NCBI GenBank assembly: GCA_013329615.1
Contig: DUKA01000232.1
Location: forward strand, 1-13,876
From: Candidatus Bathyarchaeota archaeon
GTDB lineage: Archaea > Thermoproteota > Bathyarchaeia > TCS64
Direction: 5' to 3'
Length of the DNA stretch: 13,876 nucleotides
Part shown: positions 6,958-13,045 of the stretch, piece after piece
Layout of the letters: every line of letters starts with the position of its first letter
How positions within the stretch are numbered: the first letter of the stretch is position 1
Position numbers and translations under genes: made by a program
Notes under the pieces: model-generated
What the model was told of the DNA's origin: nothing
Databases searched by the model: none
What the model saw: the letters and a program-made list of their open reading frames with translations, nothing else

Positions 6958-7020
6958 TCACAATGTCCCACGCTTCGCTGGGTCTGTCATCGCCCTGTCC
7001 ATGCATCTCATGTTGTACTT
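6958..7020 (-). pseudogene. Remnant of the 5' end of a NimA-like flavoprotein gene
   Basis: The minus strand reads KYNMRCMDRAMTDPAKRGTL then TGA, against KYHMRRMDRAVTDPANLERV in the intact gene at 800-1303. The start ATG position is GCA here. At DNA level 6971-7020 matches 1251-1300 at 43 of 50 bases without gaps (36 of 40 over 6981-7020). Similarity stops abruptly on both sides. It cannot be a working gene; it is either a partial duplication or the second copy of an integration target. Confidence 0.7.
6971..7020 (+). repeat. Right copy of the 50-bp imperfect direct repeat
   Basis: Partner of 1251-1300; the two copies bracket about 5.7 kb holding the integrase remnant, the RHS cassette and the ImmA-like gene. 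Seven mismatches suggest that the duplication is old. Confidence 0.4.
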
Positions 7021-7124
7021 TGCTTGTCTTTGGCTCCAAGGCGATGCTCGGCGAAAAAAAGGAGGCGGGTTTCGGCGTCGCCGTTATATGGCCTCGCTAG
7101 AGGGGATGATACGGGGAGCCTCGC

Positions 7125-7397
7125 TTGGGCAAGGTCTACGAGTTCGACGCGGTAATCAGGAAGGTGCCGGAAATCGACGGCGCATACGTCGAGTTCCCGT
7201 ATGATGTGAAGGCGGAGTTCGGGAAGGGCAGGGTGTCGGTGAAGGCGACCTTTGATGGTGTAGAATACGAGGGCAGCCTCGTCAGGATGGGGACGCCGTG
7301 CCACATCATAGGCGTAAGGAAGGAGATACGCGCCAAGATAGGCAAGCAGCCCGGCGACACCGTGAGGGTAACGATAACCGAGAGGACAAAGGGTTGA
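7125..7397 (+). CDS. DUF1905 domain protein
   Basis: The protein has 90 residues and consists of a single DUF1905 domain: KVYEFDAVIRKVPEIDGAYV, then VEFPYDVKAEFG, a strand VSVKATFDGVEYEGSLVRMG, then HIIGVRKEIRAKIGKQPGD and VRVTI. The small beta-barrel-like fold has no established biochemical role; in bacteria it is often fused to a YdeI/OmdA-like part, which is absent here. The start is TTG 7125, supported by GGGGAG at 7113-7118 with a six-base spacing, and by the family N-terminus following at once. The hairpin at 7405-7422 follows its stop. Confidence 0.75.
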   Translation: MGKVYEFDAVIRKVPEIDGAYVEFPYDVKAEFGKGRVSVKATFDGVEYEGSLVRMGTPCHIIGVRKEIRAKIGKQPGDTVRVTITERTKG

Positions 7398-7404
7398 CGG
7401 CGTC

Positions 7405-7422
7405 CGCTAAACTGTTTTAGCG
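7405..7422. repeat. Seven-bp inverted repeat before the PLP enzyme gene
   Basis: CGCTAAA, four-base loop CTGT, TTTAGCG. It lies between the DUF1905 stop and the PLP enzyme start, 20 bases before GTG 7443. No T-run follows, so an operator or a leader hairpin is as likely as a terminator. Confidence 0.4.
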
Positions 7423-7442
7423 CCGTGGGTGGAGTCATCCCT

Positions 7443-8636
7443 GTGAAGCATTTGACAAGAGATGAGAAGCTCGGTCCTTCGACGAGTTGTGTGCACGTCG
7501 GCTCGGAGCCTGATCCAGCACACGGCGCGATCGCGCCGCCGATCTACCAGACCACGACGTACGCTATACCGAACGTTGGCGAGTTGATAGCCAGATATCG
7601 GCAGAGGAAGCCAGGGTTCACTTATACGAGCACGGGTAACCCCACGCAGCGGTTGGCGGAGATCAAGATAGCCGCCGTCGAGGGCGGTGAGGACGCCGCC
7701 GTGTTCTCGGCGGGCATGGCCGCCATAACAGCAACCATCACCACCCTCCTCGGGCAGGGGGACGAGGTCCTCGCGCAGGGCGATCTCTACGGCGAGACTT
7801 TCCACTTCTTCCACATGCTACAGGAGAAGATGGGTGTCAAGACCCACTTCTTCGACACCGCCAACGTCGCCAAGGTCGAGTCCCTCATCAACGACCGCAC
7901 GAGGCTCCTCTACCTCGAGACACCTACGAATCCGACGCTGAAGCTAGTCGACATCGCCAAGGGTGTGAAGATCGCGAAGAAGCATGGCATAACGACCGTG
8001 CTGGATAACACGTTCGCCTCCCCGATGAACCAGCGGGGACTCGCCATGGGCGTGGACGTCGTCGTGGAGAGCGCCACAAAGTCCATGTCGGGGCACCATC
8101 AGGCGGTCTGCGGCGTCGCCGTGAGCACTGCTGAGAGGATAAGGAAGATCAAGTCGATGCGTGGGCAGTACGGGCAGACGCTCGACCCCTTCGCGGCGTG
8201 GCTCCTCGCCATGGGCATGCAGACGATGGCGCTCCGCGTCGAGAGGCAGAACAGCAACGCCCTCTCCCTCGCCAAGCTGCTTGAGGGGCACCCCAAGATA
8301 CGCAGGGTCCACTACCCCGGGCTGGAGAGCCACCAGCAGCACGCCCTCGCAAAGAGGCAGATGAAGGGTTACGGTGGACTGCTTGCCTTCGAGGTCAAGG
8401 GCGGCCTCGACGAGGTAACGAGGATGTTCGACCACCTCAAGCTGGTGAAGCTGGCGACGAGCCTCGGCGGAGTGGATACAATCGCCACGATTCCCACGAT
8501 TTCGACGCACGGCAGTCTCTCCCCCGAAGAGAAGGTGAAGATGGGGATAACGGATAGTCTCGTCCGCGCCAGTGTGGGCATTGAGGACTTCGAGGACCTG
8601 AAGAGGGACTTCGAGGAAGCCCTGTCCTTCGTTTAG
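7443..8636 (+). CDS. Cys/Met-metabolism PLP-dependent enzyme (cystathionine gamma-synthase / gamma-lyase / methionine gamma-lyase group)
   Basis: The protein has 397 residues, the usual family length. GTG 7443 is chosen because GGTGGAG lies 8 bases before it; an upstream in-frame GTG at 7425 would add six residues. Family marks: IAPPIYQTTTYAIP, VFSAGMAAITATI, YLETPTNPT, LDNTFASP, PLP lysine K213 in ESATKSMSGHH, and LVRASVGIED with the carboxylate-binding arginine. The enzymes are cytosolic tetramers that cleave or exchange groups at the beta or gamma carbon of Cys, cystathionine, homocysteine or activated homoserine. Two positions are unusual: the phosphate-binding YxR that precedes NPT is Tyr-Thr-Ser (YTSTGNPT), and the Cys of methionine gamma-lyase (LYGCTF) is Glu (LYGETF), arguing against that activity. 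The metB/metC/metY/mgl choice cannot be made. It is followed, 83 bases on, by the FrlC-like gene on the same strand. Confidence 0.85.
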   Translation: MKHLTRDEKLGPSTSCVHVGSEPDPAHGAIAPPIYQTTTYAIPNVGELIARYRQRKPGFTYTSTGNPTQRLAEIKIAAVEGGEDAAVFSAGMAAITATITTLLGQGDEVLAQGDLYGETFHFFHMLQEKMGVKTHFFDTANVAKVESLINDRTRLLYLETPTNPTLKLVDIAKGVKIAKKHGITTVLDNTFASPMNQRGLAMGVDVVVESATKSMSGHHQAVCGVAVSTAERIRKIKSMRGQYGQTLDPFAAWLLAMGMQTMALRVERQNSNALSLAKLLEGHPKIRRVHYPGLESHQQHALAKRQMKGYGGLLAFEVKGGLDEVTRMFDHLKLVKLATSLGGVDTIATIPTISTHGSLSPEEKVKMGITDSLVRASVGIEDFEDLKRDFEEALSFV

Positions 8637-8719
8637 AACCCGTGGACTCCGTGACATAGTCTTAAAAAGTTGAGGATTTTCTAGTATTCACTTCGATCAC
8701 CGGGTCTGAAGGTGTTGCA

Positions 8720-9541
8720 TTGAAGATCGGTTTGTTCACGATGCCCTACATGCGCCTGCCCCTTGAGAGGGCGTTCAGCGACGCTAAGCGGCTGGGCTAC
8801 GACGGCGTCGAGGTGTGGGGGGGTCGCCCGCACGCCTACGCTCCCGACCTCAAGGCGGGGGGAGTCGACGACGTGAAGGCACTATCCAAGAAGTATGGTC
8901 TGCCCATCATCGGGTACACGCCGGAGATGAACGCATACCCCTACAACATGATGATAGGCACCGAGGCCATGCGCCGCGACAGTGTCAGGTACGTCAAGCT
9001 CGCGATGGATATGGCGGAGGAGATGGGGGCGGGGTTCACTCTGATCTCCGCCGCGCATGCTGGCTACGAGGCGACGAGGCGTGATTACTGGCCCAGACTC
9101 ATTAAGAGTCTCAGGGAGATTTCGCGTCACGCGGAGCAGATAGGCGTGGATGTGCTCCTCGAGCCCCTCACAGCCTACGAGAGCAACGTAGTCGTCACAT
9201 GCAACGACCTCGTCGCTGCGCTTGAGGAGATAGGATCAGATCGCCTCCTCGGCATGTGCGACATTGTGCCACCCTTCTGTAACCGGGAGCCGATCATGAG
9301 CTACTTCGAGAAGCTCGGGTCACGCATGCGCCACATGCATGTGGTTGACAGCGACGGGGCTTCGGATACTCACATGATGCCGGGGGACGGCAAGATACCG
9401 CTGTGCCAGCTGTTCCGCGACATTAAGGCGTATGGGTATCAGGGGTACTGCACGATAGAGTTGATCTCAGCAATCATGAACGAGCCCTCACTCGGCTCCG
9501 CGGTCGCCATAGAGCGGATAAGGGACCTGCTCAAGGAGTAG
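8720..9541 (+). CDS. frlC: FrlC-like sugar epimerase (fructoselysine 3-epimerase family, AP endonuclease 2 TIM barrel)
   Basis: The protein has 273 residues. It follows E. coli FrlC closely as I recall that sequence: GYDGVEVWGGRPHAYAPDLK, IGYTPEMNAYPYNMMIG, LAMDMAEEMGAG, TLISAAHAGY, LLEPLTAYESNVV, HVVDSDGASDTH, PGDGKIPL, GYQGYCTIEL. FrlC interconverts fructoselysine and psicoselysine in the cytosol at a divalent metal. The expected metal ligands are present: E148, D181, H207 and E247. The start is TTG 8720 with AAGGTG upstream and a possible TATA element CTTAAAAAG at 8661-8669. The other frl genes (deglycase frlB, kinase frlD, permease frlA) are not in this window, so the substrate may be another ketose or Amadori compound. 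Its last codons hold the AAGGAG ribosome-binding site of the exchanger gene, 5 bases downstream, so the two are probably translationally coupled. The symbol marks the nearest known homologue, not a proven role. Confidence 0.72.
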   Translation: MKIGLFTMPYMRLPLERAFSDAKRLGYDGVEVWGGRPHAYAPDLKAGGVDDVKALSKKYGLPIIGYTPEMNAYPYNMMIGTEAMRRDSVRYVKLAMDMAEEMGAGFTLISAAHAGYEATRRDYWPRLIKSLREISRHAEQIGVDVLLEPLTAYESNVVVTCNDLVAALEEIGSDRLLGMCDIVPPFCNREPIMSYFEKLGSRMRHMHVVDSDGASDTHMMPGDGKIPLCQLFRDIKAYGYQGYCTIELISAIMNEPSLGSAVAIERIRDLLKE

Positions 9542-9546
9542 ATGGC

Positions 9547-10623
9547 ATGGAGAAGCTGAAGCACTTCGACTGGGTGAACGTCCTTCTCATCTTCCTGCCG
9601 CTCACAGTGGCATTCGAGTACATGCATTTCGACCCGCTCTGGATCTTCCTCGGGAGCGCCGCGGCCATCATACCGCTTGCGAAGTGGATGGGCGTCGCGA
9701 CGGAGGAGCTGAGCTACAAGATGGGTGAGGGCCTCGGCGGGCTGATGAACGCCACATTCGGGAACGCGACGGAGCTTATAATCGCCATCTTCGCCCTGCA
9801 GAGGGGGCTCATCGAAGTCGTTGAGGCGTCCATCACCGGCTCCATCGTGAGCAACTTCCTCTTCGTCCTCGGGCTTAGCATGATCGCGGGTGGGTGGAAG
9901 AGAGATAAGCAGGTTTTCAACAGGACGGCGGCGTCGGTGAATGCGTCGCTGCTCACGATAGCCATCATGGGGCTCGTTCTTCCCGCTATGTTCGCGCTCG
10001 TCTCGAAGAACGCGGGCTTCATCGTGTTGGAAGAGGTGAGCATGGCGGTTGCGGCGTTGCTCATCATCTGCTACGTGCTCTCGCTGTGGTTCAGTTTGAA
10101 GACGCATAAGCACCTGTACATCGGCGGAAAGCACGCGGGGGAGGCCGAGGAGCACGGGTTGGGATGGAGCACCCGCCGCGCGATTCTGACGCTGCTCGTA
10201 GCCACGGTGGCGATCGCGTTCATGTCCGAGATGCTCGTCGGGGTCATAGAGCACGTCGCCGAGGCAGCGCACATGAGCCAGTTCTTCATAGGCGTGATAC
10301 TGATTCCGCTCATCGGTAACGCCGCGGAGCACCTGACGGCGGTGACTGTGGCGGCGAAGGATAAGATGGACCTCGCCCTCAACATAGCGCTGGGGTCGAG
10401 TGCGCAGATCGCTCTCTTCGTCGCGCCGCTACTCGTCTTCATCAGCTTCGCCATCGGGCACCCGATGCAGCTTGTCTTCAACGAATTGGAGGTCGTGTCC
10501 ATCGCGGTCGCGGTGTTTATTATGGATAGCATCGTGCACGATGGAGAGTCACACTGGCTGGAGGGTGTGCTGCTCGTGGTCAGCTACCTGATCATAGCGA
10601 TCGTCTTCTTCTTCCTGATGTAG
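9547..10623 (+). CDS. cax: Calcium/proton exchanger (CaCA superfamily, CAX type)
   Basis: The protein has 358 residues with about eleven hydrophobic segments, the normal CAX length. The two alpha-repeat signatures are both present: GNATELIIAIFAL with G72-N73-A74-T75-E76, and GNAAEHLTAVTVAAKDKMDL with G257 and E261, each followed by the conserved helix (ITGSIVSNFLFVLGLSM and NIALGSSAQIALFVAPLLV). The two acidic residues (E76, E261) line the ion path. It exports Ca2+ (or other divalent ions) from the cytosol in exchange for protons across the cell membrane. ATG 9547 is set by AAGGAG at 9533-9538, inside the end of the FrlC-like gene. The sugar or PLP enzyme next door suggests no evident link to calcium; co-transcription may be incidental or serve the metal-dependent epimerase (inference). 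Confidence 0.9.
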   Translation: MEKLKHFDWVNVLLIFLPLTVAFEYMHFDPLWIFLGSAAAIIPLAKWMGVATEELSYKMGEGLGGLMNATFGNATELIIAIFALQRGLIEVVEASITGSIVSNFLFVLGLSMIAGGWKRDKQVFNRTAASVNASLLTIAIMGLVLPAMFALVSKNAGFIVLEEVSMAVAALLIICYVLSLWFSLKTHKHLYIGGKHAGEAEEHGLGWSTRRAILTLLVATVAIAFMSEMLVGVIEHVAEAAHMSQFFIGVILIPLIGNAAEHLTAVTVAAKDKMDLALNIALGSSAQIALFVAPLLVFISFAIGHPMQLVFNELEVVSIAVAVFIMDSIVHDGESHWLEGVLLVVSYLIIAIVFFFLM

Positions 10624-10635
10624 CCTGGGCACGGC

Positions 10636-10824
10636 TCATTTTGTTTTCTCTATCACATAGACGAGGTTGACGCCTGCGCCCATTCCCCCGAGGGTCCACC
10701 TCGGGACAACGTTCGGGAAGACGGCGATGACCTCGCCCTCGAGGCTATTCAGGAAGTCCTCGAACCTCTTCTGGTCGCGGGACATGCGGATGGTGAACTC
10801 GTGCACCCTGTACTTCTTTTCCAT
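10636..10824 (-). CDS. Small unrecognised protein (62 residues)
   Basis: I do not recognise this family. The protein is soluble-looking: a charged N-terminal half (KKYRVHEFTIRMSRDQKRFE, then DFLNSLEGEVIAVFPNV) with alternating strand-helix-strand character, then PRWTLGGMGAGVNLVYVIEK ending in TK. The pattern of strand, helix, strand, glycine turn and strand recalls small ferredoxin-like or DUF4177-type proteins, but that is only resemblance. It faces the exchanger gene, with 12 bases between the stop codons. ATG 10824 is preceded on the minus strand by GGGGAG at a short distance. Coding character (codon use, third-position G/C) and the clean convergent spacing support it being real. Confidence 0.5.
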   Translation of the reverse strand: MEKKYRVHEFTIRMSRDQKRFEDFLNSLEGEVIAVFPNVVPRWTLGGMGAGVNLVYVIEKTK

Positions 10825-10877
10825 TGGCTCCCCGTGTTCTTGATAGTTTGGGTTGAAGATAAGTGATTTGCAGGGTG

Positions 10878-10891
10878 AAAAACCGTTTTTT
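10878..10891. terminator. A5/T6 element, possible bidirectional terminator
   Basis: AAAAA-CCG-TTTTTT lies between two minus-strand genes. On the minus strand it gives five T about 30 bases after the DedA-like stop; on the plus strand six T. It may end the DedA-like transcript before the small gene. Confidence 0.35.
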
Positions 10892-10911
10892 CCTAGTCTG
10901 AAGGATACGCG

Positions 10912-11496
10912 CTATTTCTTTGGCTCGTCGATGAGTCGTGTCCAGTCGAATTTGAGCAGGGCGATGATGATGGCGGCGAGGAGTACGAGGGTCACCGCAG
11001 CGCCGAGTTCGCCTCCCGCCGCGTAGAGGTCCCTGAGGGCGGAGAGGCTGTAGGCGCCGGCGTATGCGATGAAGAGGCACATTGCGGTCTTGCCGATGAG
11101 CATGGGAGGGAGGAGCTTTCCGATTGGGTACTTCATCATGCCGAGGGGGATGAGGAGGAGGTCGTCGGGGATGGGCAGGAGAGAGACGAGGAAGATTACG
11201 AGCATGCCGTGTTTCTCGATGAGCCTCCGGACGGCGTCGAGCCTGCCCCCGTACCGGGTCTCGATGGCTCGTCTGCCGCCCCTGCCGACGGCGTAGGAGC
11301 TCATCTCGCCTATGGTTGAGCCGATGCCGGCCACTATGCCTAGGATGAGGGGGTTTAGGGTGGAGCCGAAGGCGTAGACGACGAGTGCGAATGGGACTGG
11401 GAGGATTATGGAGACGTTGCCGACGATGCAGACGATGAATGCGCCGGCGTAGCCGTATGCGGCTACGAGCTCGGCCATCCAGACCCAGATGTCCAT
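10912..11496 (-). CDS. DedA/VTT-domain (SNARE-associated) membrane protein
   Basis: The protein has 194 residues and shows the DedA/VTT layout: a first hydrophobic segment (AYGYAGAFIVCIVGNVSIIL), LPVPFALVVYAFG, the re-entrant GIVAGIGSTIGEMSSYAVGR with the conserved acidic E and G-R, an amphipathic RLIEKHGMLVIFLVSLLPIP with the conserved LPxP-type turn and DDLLLIPLGMMKYP, and two last helices. Members of this family act as lipid scramblases/flippases or proton-coupled transporters in the membrane; the substrate of this one is unknown, and archaeal lipids may differ. ATG 11496 is supported by CTAATACA on the minus strand, centred 29 bases upstream. It is divergent from the AbgB-like gene, and a 6-bp inverted repeat (11524-11540) overlaps its TATA region. 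Confidence 0.82.
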   Translation of the reverse strand: MDIWVWMAELVAAYGYAGAFIVCIVGNVSIILPVPFALVVYAFGSTLNPLILGIVAGIGSTIGEMSSYAVGRGGRRAIETRYGGRLDAVRRLIEKHGMLVIFLVSLLPIPDDLLLIPLGMMKYPIGKLLPPMLIGKTAMCLFIAYAGAYSLSALRDLYAAGGELGAAVTLVLLAAIIIALLKFDWTRLIDEPKK

Positions 11497-11520
11497 TTCT
11501 ATGCTGACTGTGAGCGAGGA

Positions 11521-11528
11521 TGTATTAG
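11521..11528 (-). promoter_or_regulatory. TATA-like box of the DedA-like gene
   Basis: Minus-strand CTAATACA centred about 29 bases before the ATG at 11496, the spacing of a leaderless archaeal gene. The inverted repeat at 11524-11540 overlaps it. Confidence 0.35.
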
Positions 11529-11540
11529 AAGGAGTCTAAT
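11524..11540. promoter_or_regulatory. Inverted repeat, possible operator between divergent genes
   Basis: ATTAGA, AGGAG, TCTAAT: perfect 6-bp arms with a 5-bp spacer, overlapping the TATA element of the DedA-like gene and 30 bases before that of the AbgB-like gene. Placement fits a dimeric repressor site; no regulator gene is nearby. Confidence 0.3.
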
Positions 11541-11569
11541 CCATGGCTCTGGGGGCGGCGTGTGCACGG

Positions 11570-11577
11570 TTTTATAC
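11570..11577 (+). promoter_or_regulatory. TATA-like box of the AbgB-like gene
   Basis: TTTTATAC centred 29 bases before ATG 11603. It lies inside the longer frame that opens at 11543, and so argues that translation starts at 11603. Confidence 0.5.
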
Positions 11578-11602
11578 GCGTCCCAGCCGAGGATTACCCA
11601 GC

Positions 11603-13042
11603 ATGATGAAAGATACTGCCTTTGATTGGATCGAGGAGCACAGAAAAGAGCTCATTGATGTGAGCGACGCGATCTGGGGCTTCGCCGAGTACGGGCTCCT
11701 AGAGGAGAAGAGCAGCAGGCTGTTGGCCGAGACGCTTGAGAAGTACGGCTGGAGGGTCACGCGGGGCGTGGCGAGCATGCCGACGGCGATCATAGCCGAT
11801 AAGGGGGAAGGAGGGCCGATAATAGCGACGATGGGGGAGTTCGACGCCCTGCCCAACCTGAGCAACAAACCTATCCCGAGGAAGGAGCAACTCGTCCCCG
11901 GTGGAATGGGGCACGGCTGCGGGCACAACATTCACGGGGTGACGGCGCTCGGGGGCGCCATAGCTGCGGGGGAGGCACTCGACAGGCACAAGCTCAAGGG
12001 AACGATCCGCTTCTACGGGACGCCGGCGGAGGAGAACTTCAGCGGCAAGATGATTATGGTCAACCACGGACTCTTCGACGACGTGGACGCGGCGCTTAGC
12101 CACCACCCGGGGGACTTGAACGTTGCGACGCTTGCGAGCAGTAACGTGATCAGTGGATGTCGATTCGCTTTCCACGGCAGGTCGAGCCACGCGGCGGGCA
12201 ACCCCGAAGCTGGGCGCAGCGCATTGGACGCGGTGGAGTTGATGAACGTGGGCGTCAACTTCCTAAGGGAGCACATCATCCCCGAGGCTAGGATACACTA
12301 CGTTATCGAGGCTGGCGGCGGGCAGCCGAATGTTGTGCCCGACTACGCGAGGAGCCACTACTACATCAGGGCGCCTGAGCAGGACCTGCTTGAGCCGATA
12401 AAGCAGAGGGTGTTGAAGATCGCGGAGGGTGCGGCGTTGATGACGGAGACACGCCTCGAGGCCGATGTAGGGTGGGGAGGCTACCACAAGATACCAAACT
12501 CGGTACTCAGCAGGGTCGTGACTGCCAACATGCGCCAAGTGGGTCCCCCGAGGTATACTGAGAAGGACTACGAGTTCGCGGCGGAGATAGCGAAGAGCTT
12601 CCCGCGCGAGGACAGGGAGACTGGGCTTAGGAAGGCGAAGGTACCCAACTGGGAGAGGTACGTGGGTCAGGACCTTGTGACGGAGATCTTCGACGCCTGG
12701 GACGACGGGACGACCAGTGCGGGGAGCACCGATGTGGCAGATGTCAGCTGGATAACGCCGTCGATGGAGTTCAGGACGGCGGTGAATGTGAACGGCGCGC
12801 CGGGTCATAGTTGGCAGATGACGGCCTGTGCGGGGTCAGGGGTCGGGCACGCCGCCCTCATATTCGCGGCGAAGACGATGGCGGGGTCTGTGCTCGACCT
12901 GTTGAATGGTCCGGAGATGCTCATCGAGGCGCGTGAGGAACAGGTCAGGAGGCTCAGGGGCAGAGCGTATAAAAAGGACCCGTCGATAGTGGCGCCCGTC
13001 GAGAAGGCGCGCGAGCTAGCCAAGGCTTACACGGGCAAGTAG
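11603..13042 (+). CDS. M20-family amidohydrolase, AbgB-like (p-aminobenzoyl-glutamate hydrolase subunit B type)
   Basis: The protein has 479 residues from ATG 11603, close to the 481 of E. coli AbgB. This start is preferred to an upstream frame opening at 11543 because a TATA box (11570-11577) is centred 29 bases before it. Metal-site residues of M20D peptidases are visible: H104-G-C106-G-H108 in GMGHGCGHNIHG, E143-E144 in GTPAEENFSG, H167-H168 in LSHHPGD and a C-terminal H in APGHSWQMTA. A lid/dimerisation segment (about 190-300, HGRSSHAAGNPEAGRSALDA) lies between. It hydrolyses an amide bond, probably of an N-acyl amino acid or aminobenzoyl-glutamate-like compound, in the cytosol with two bound metals. 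No AbgA or AbgT partner is seen. It faces a close paralogue, with 3 bases between their stops. Confidence 0.85.
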   Translation: MMKDTAFDWIEEHRKELIDVSDAIWGFAEYGLLEEKSSRLLAETLEKYGWRVTRGVASMPTAIIADKGEGGPIIATMGEFDALPNLSNKPIPRKEQLVPGGMGHGCGHNIHGVTALGGAIAAGEALDRHKLKGTIRFYGTPAEENFSGKMIMVNHGLFDDVDAALSHHPGDLNVATLASSNVISGCRFAFHGRSSHAAGNPEAGRSALDAVELMNVGVNFLREHIIPEARIHYVIEAGGGQPNVVPDYARSHYYIRAPEQDLLEPIKQRVLKIAEGAALMTETRLEADVGWGGYHKIPNSVLSRVVTANMRQVGPPRYTEKDYEFAAEIAKSFPREDRETGLRKAKVPNWERYVGQDLVTEIFDAWDDGTTSAGSTDVADVSWITPSMEFRTAVNVNGAPGHSWQMTACAGSGVGHAALIFAAKTMAGSVLDLLNGPEMLIEAREEQVRRLRGRAYKKDPSIVAPVEKARELAKAYTGK

Positions 13043-13045
13043 GCT

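Noticed and set aside
6770..7039. An 89-residue minus-strand frame over the NimA-like remnant
   Set aside because: The similarity to the intact gene is in another frame and ends in a stop; this frame only exists by chance and overlaps the ImmA-like gene.
9439..10332. A 297-residue minus-strand frame opposite the epimerase and exchanger genes
   Set aside because: The plus strand here encodes two clear protein families; the opposite frame is low-complexity and charged and is a shadow.
11543..11602. Upstream extension of the AbgB-like protein by 20 residues
   Set aside because: A TATA element lies inside it at the right distance for a start at 11603, and the family's usual length fits the shorter form.
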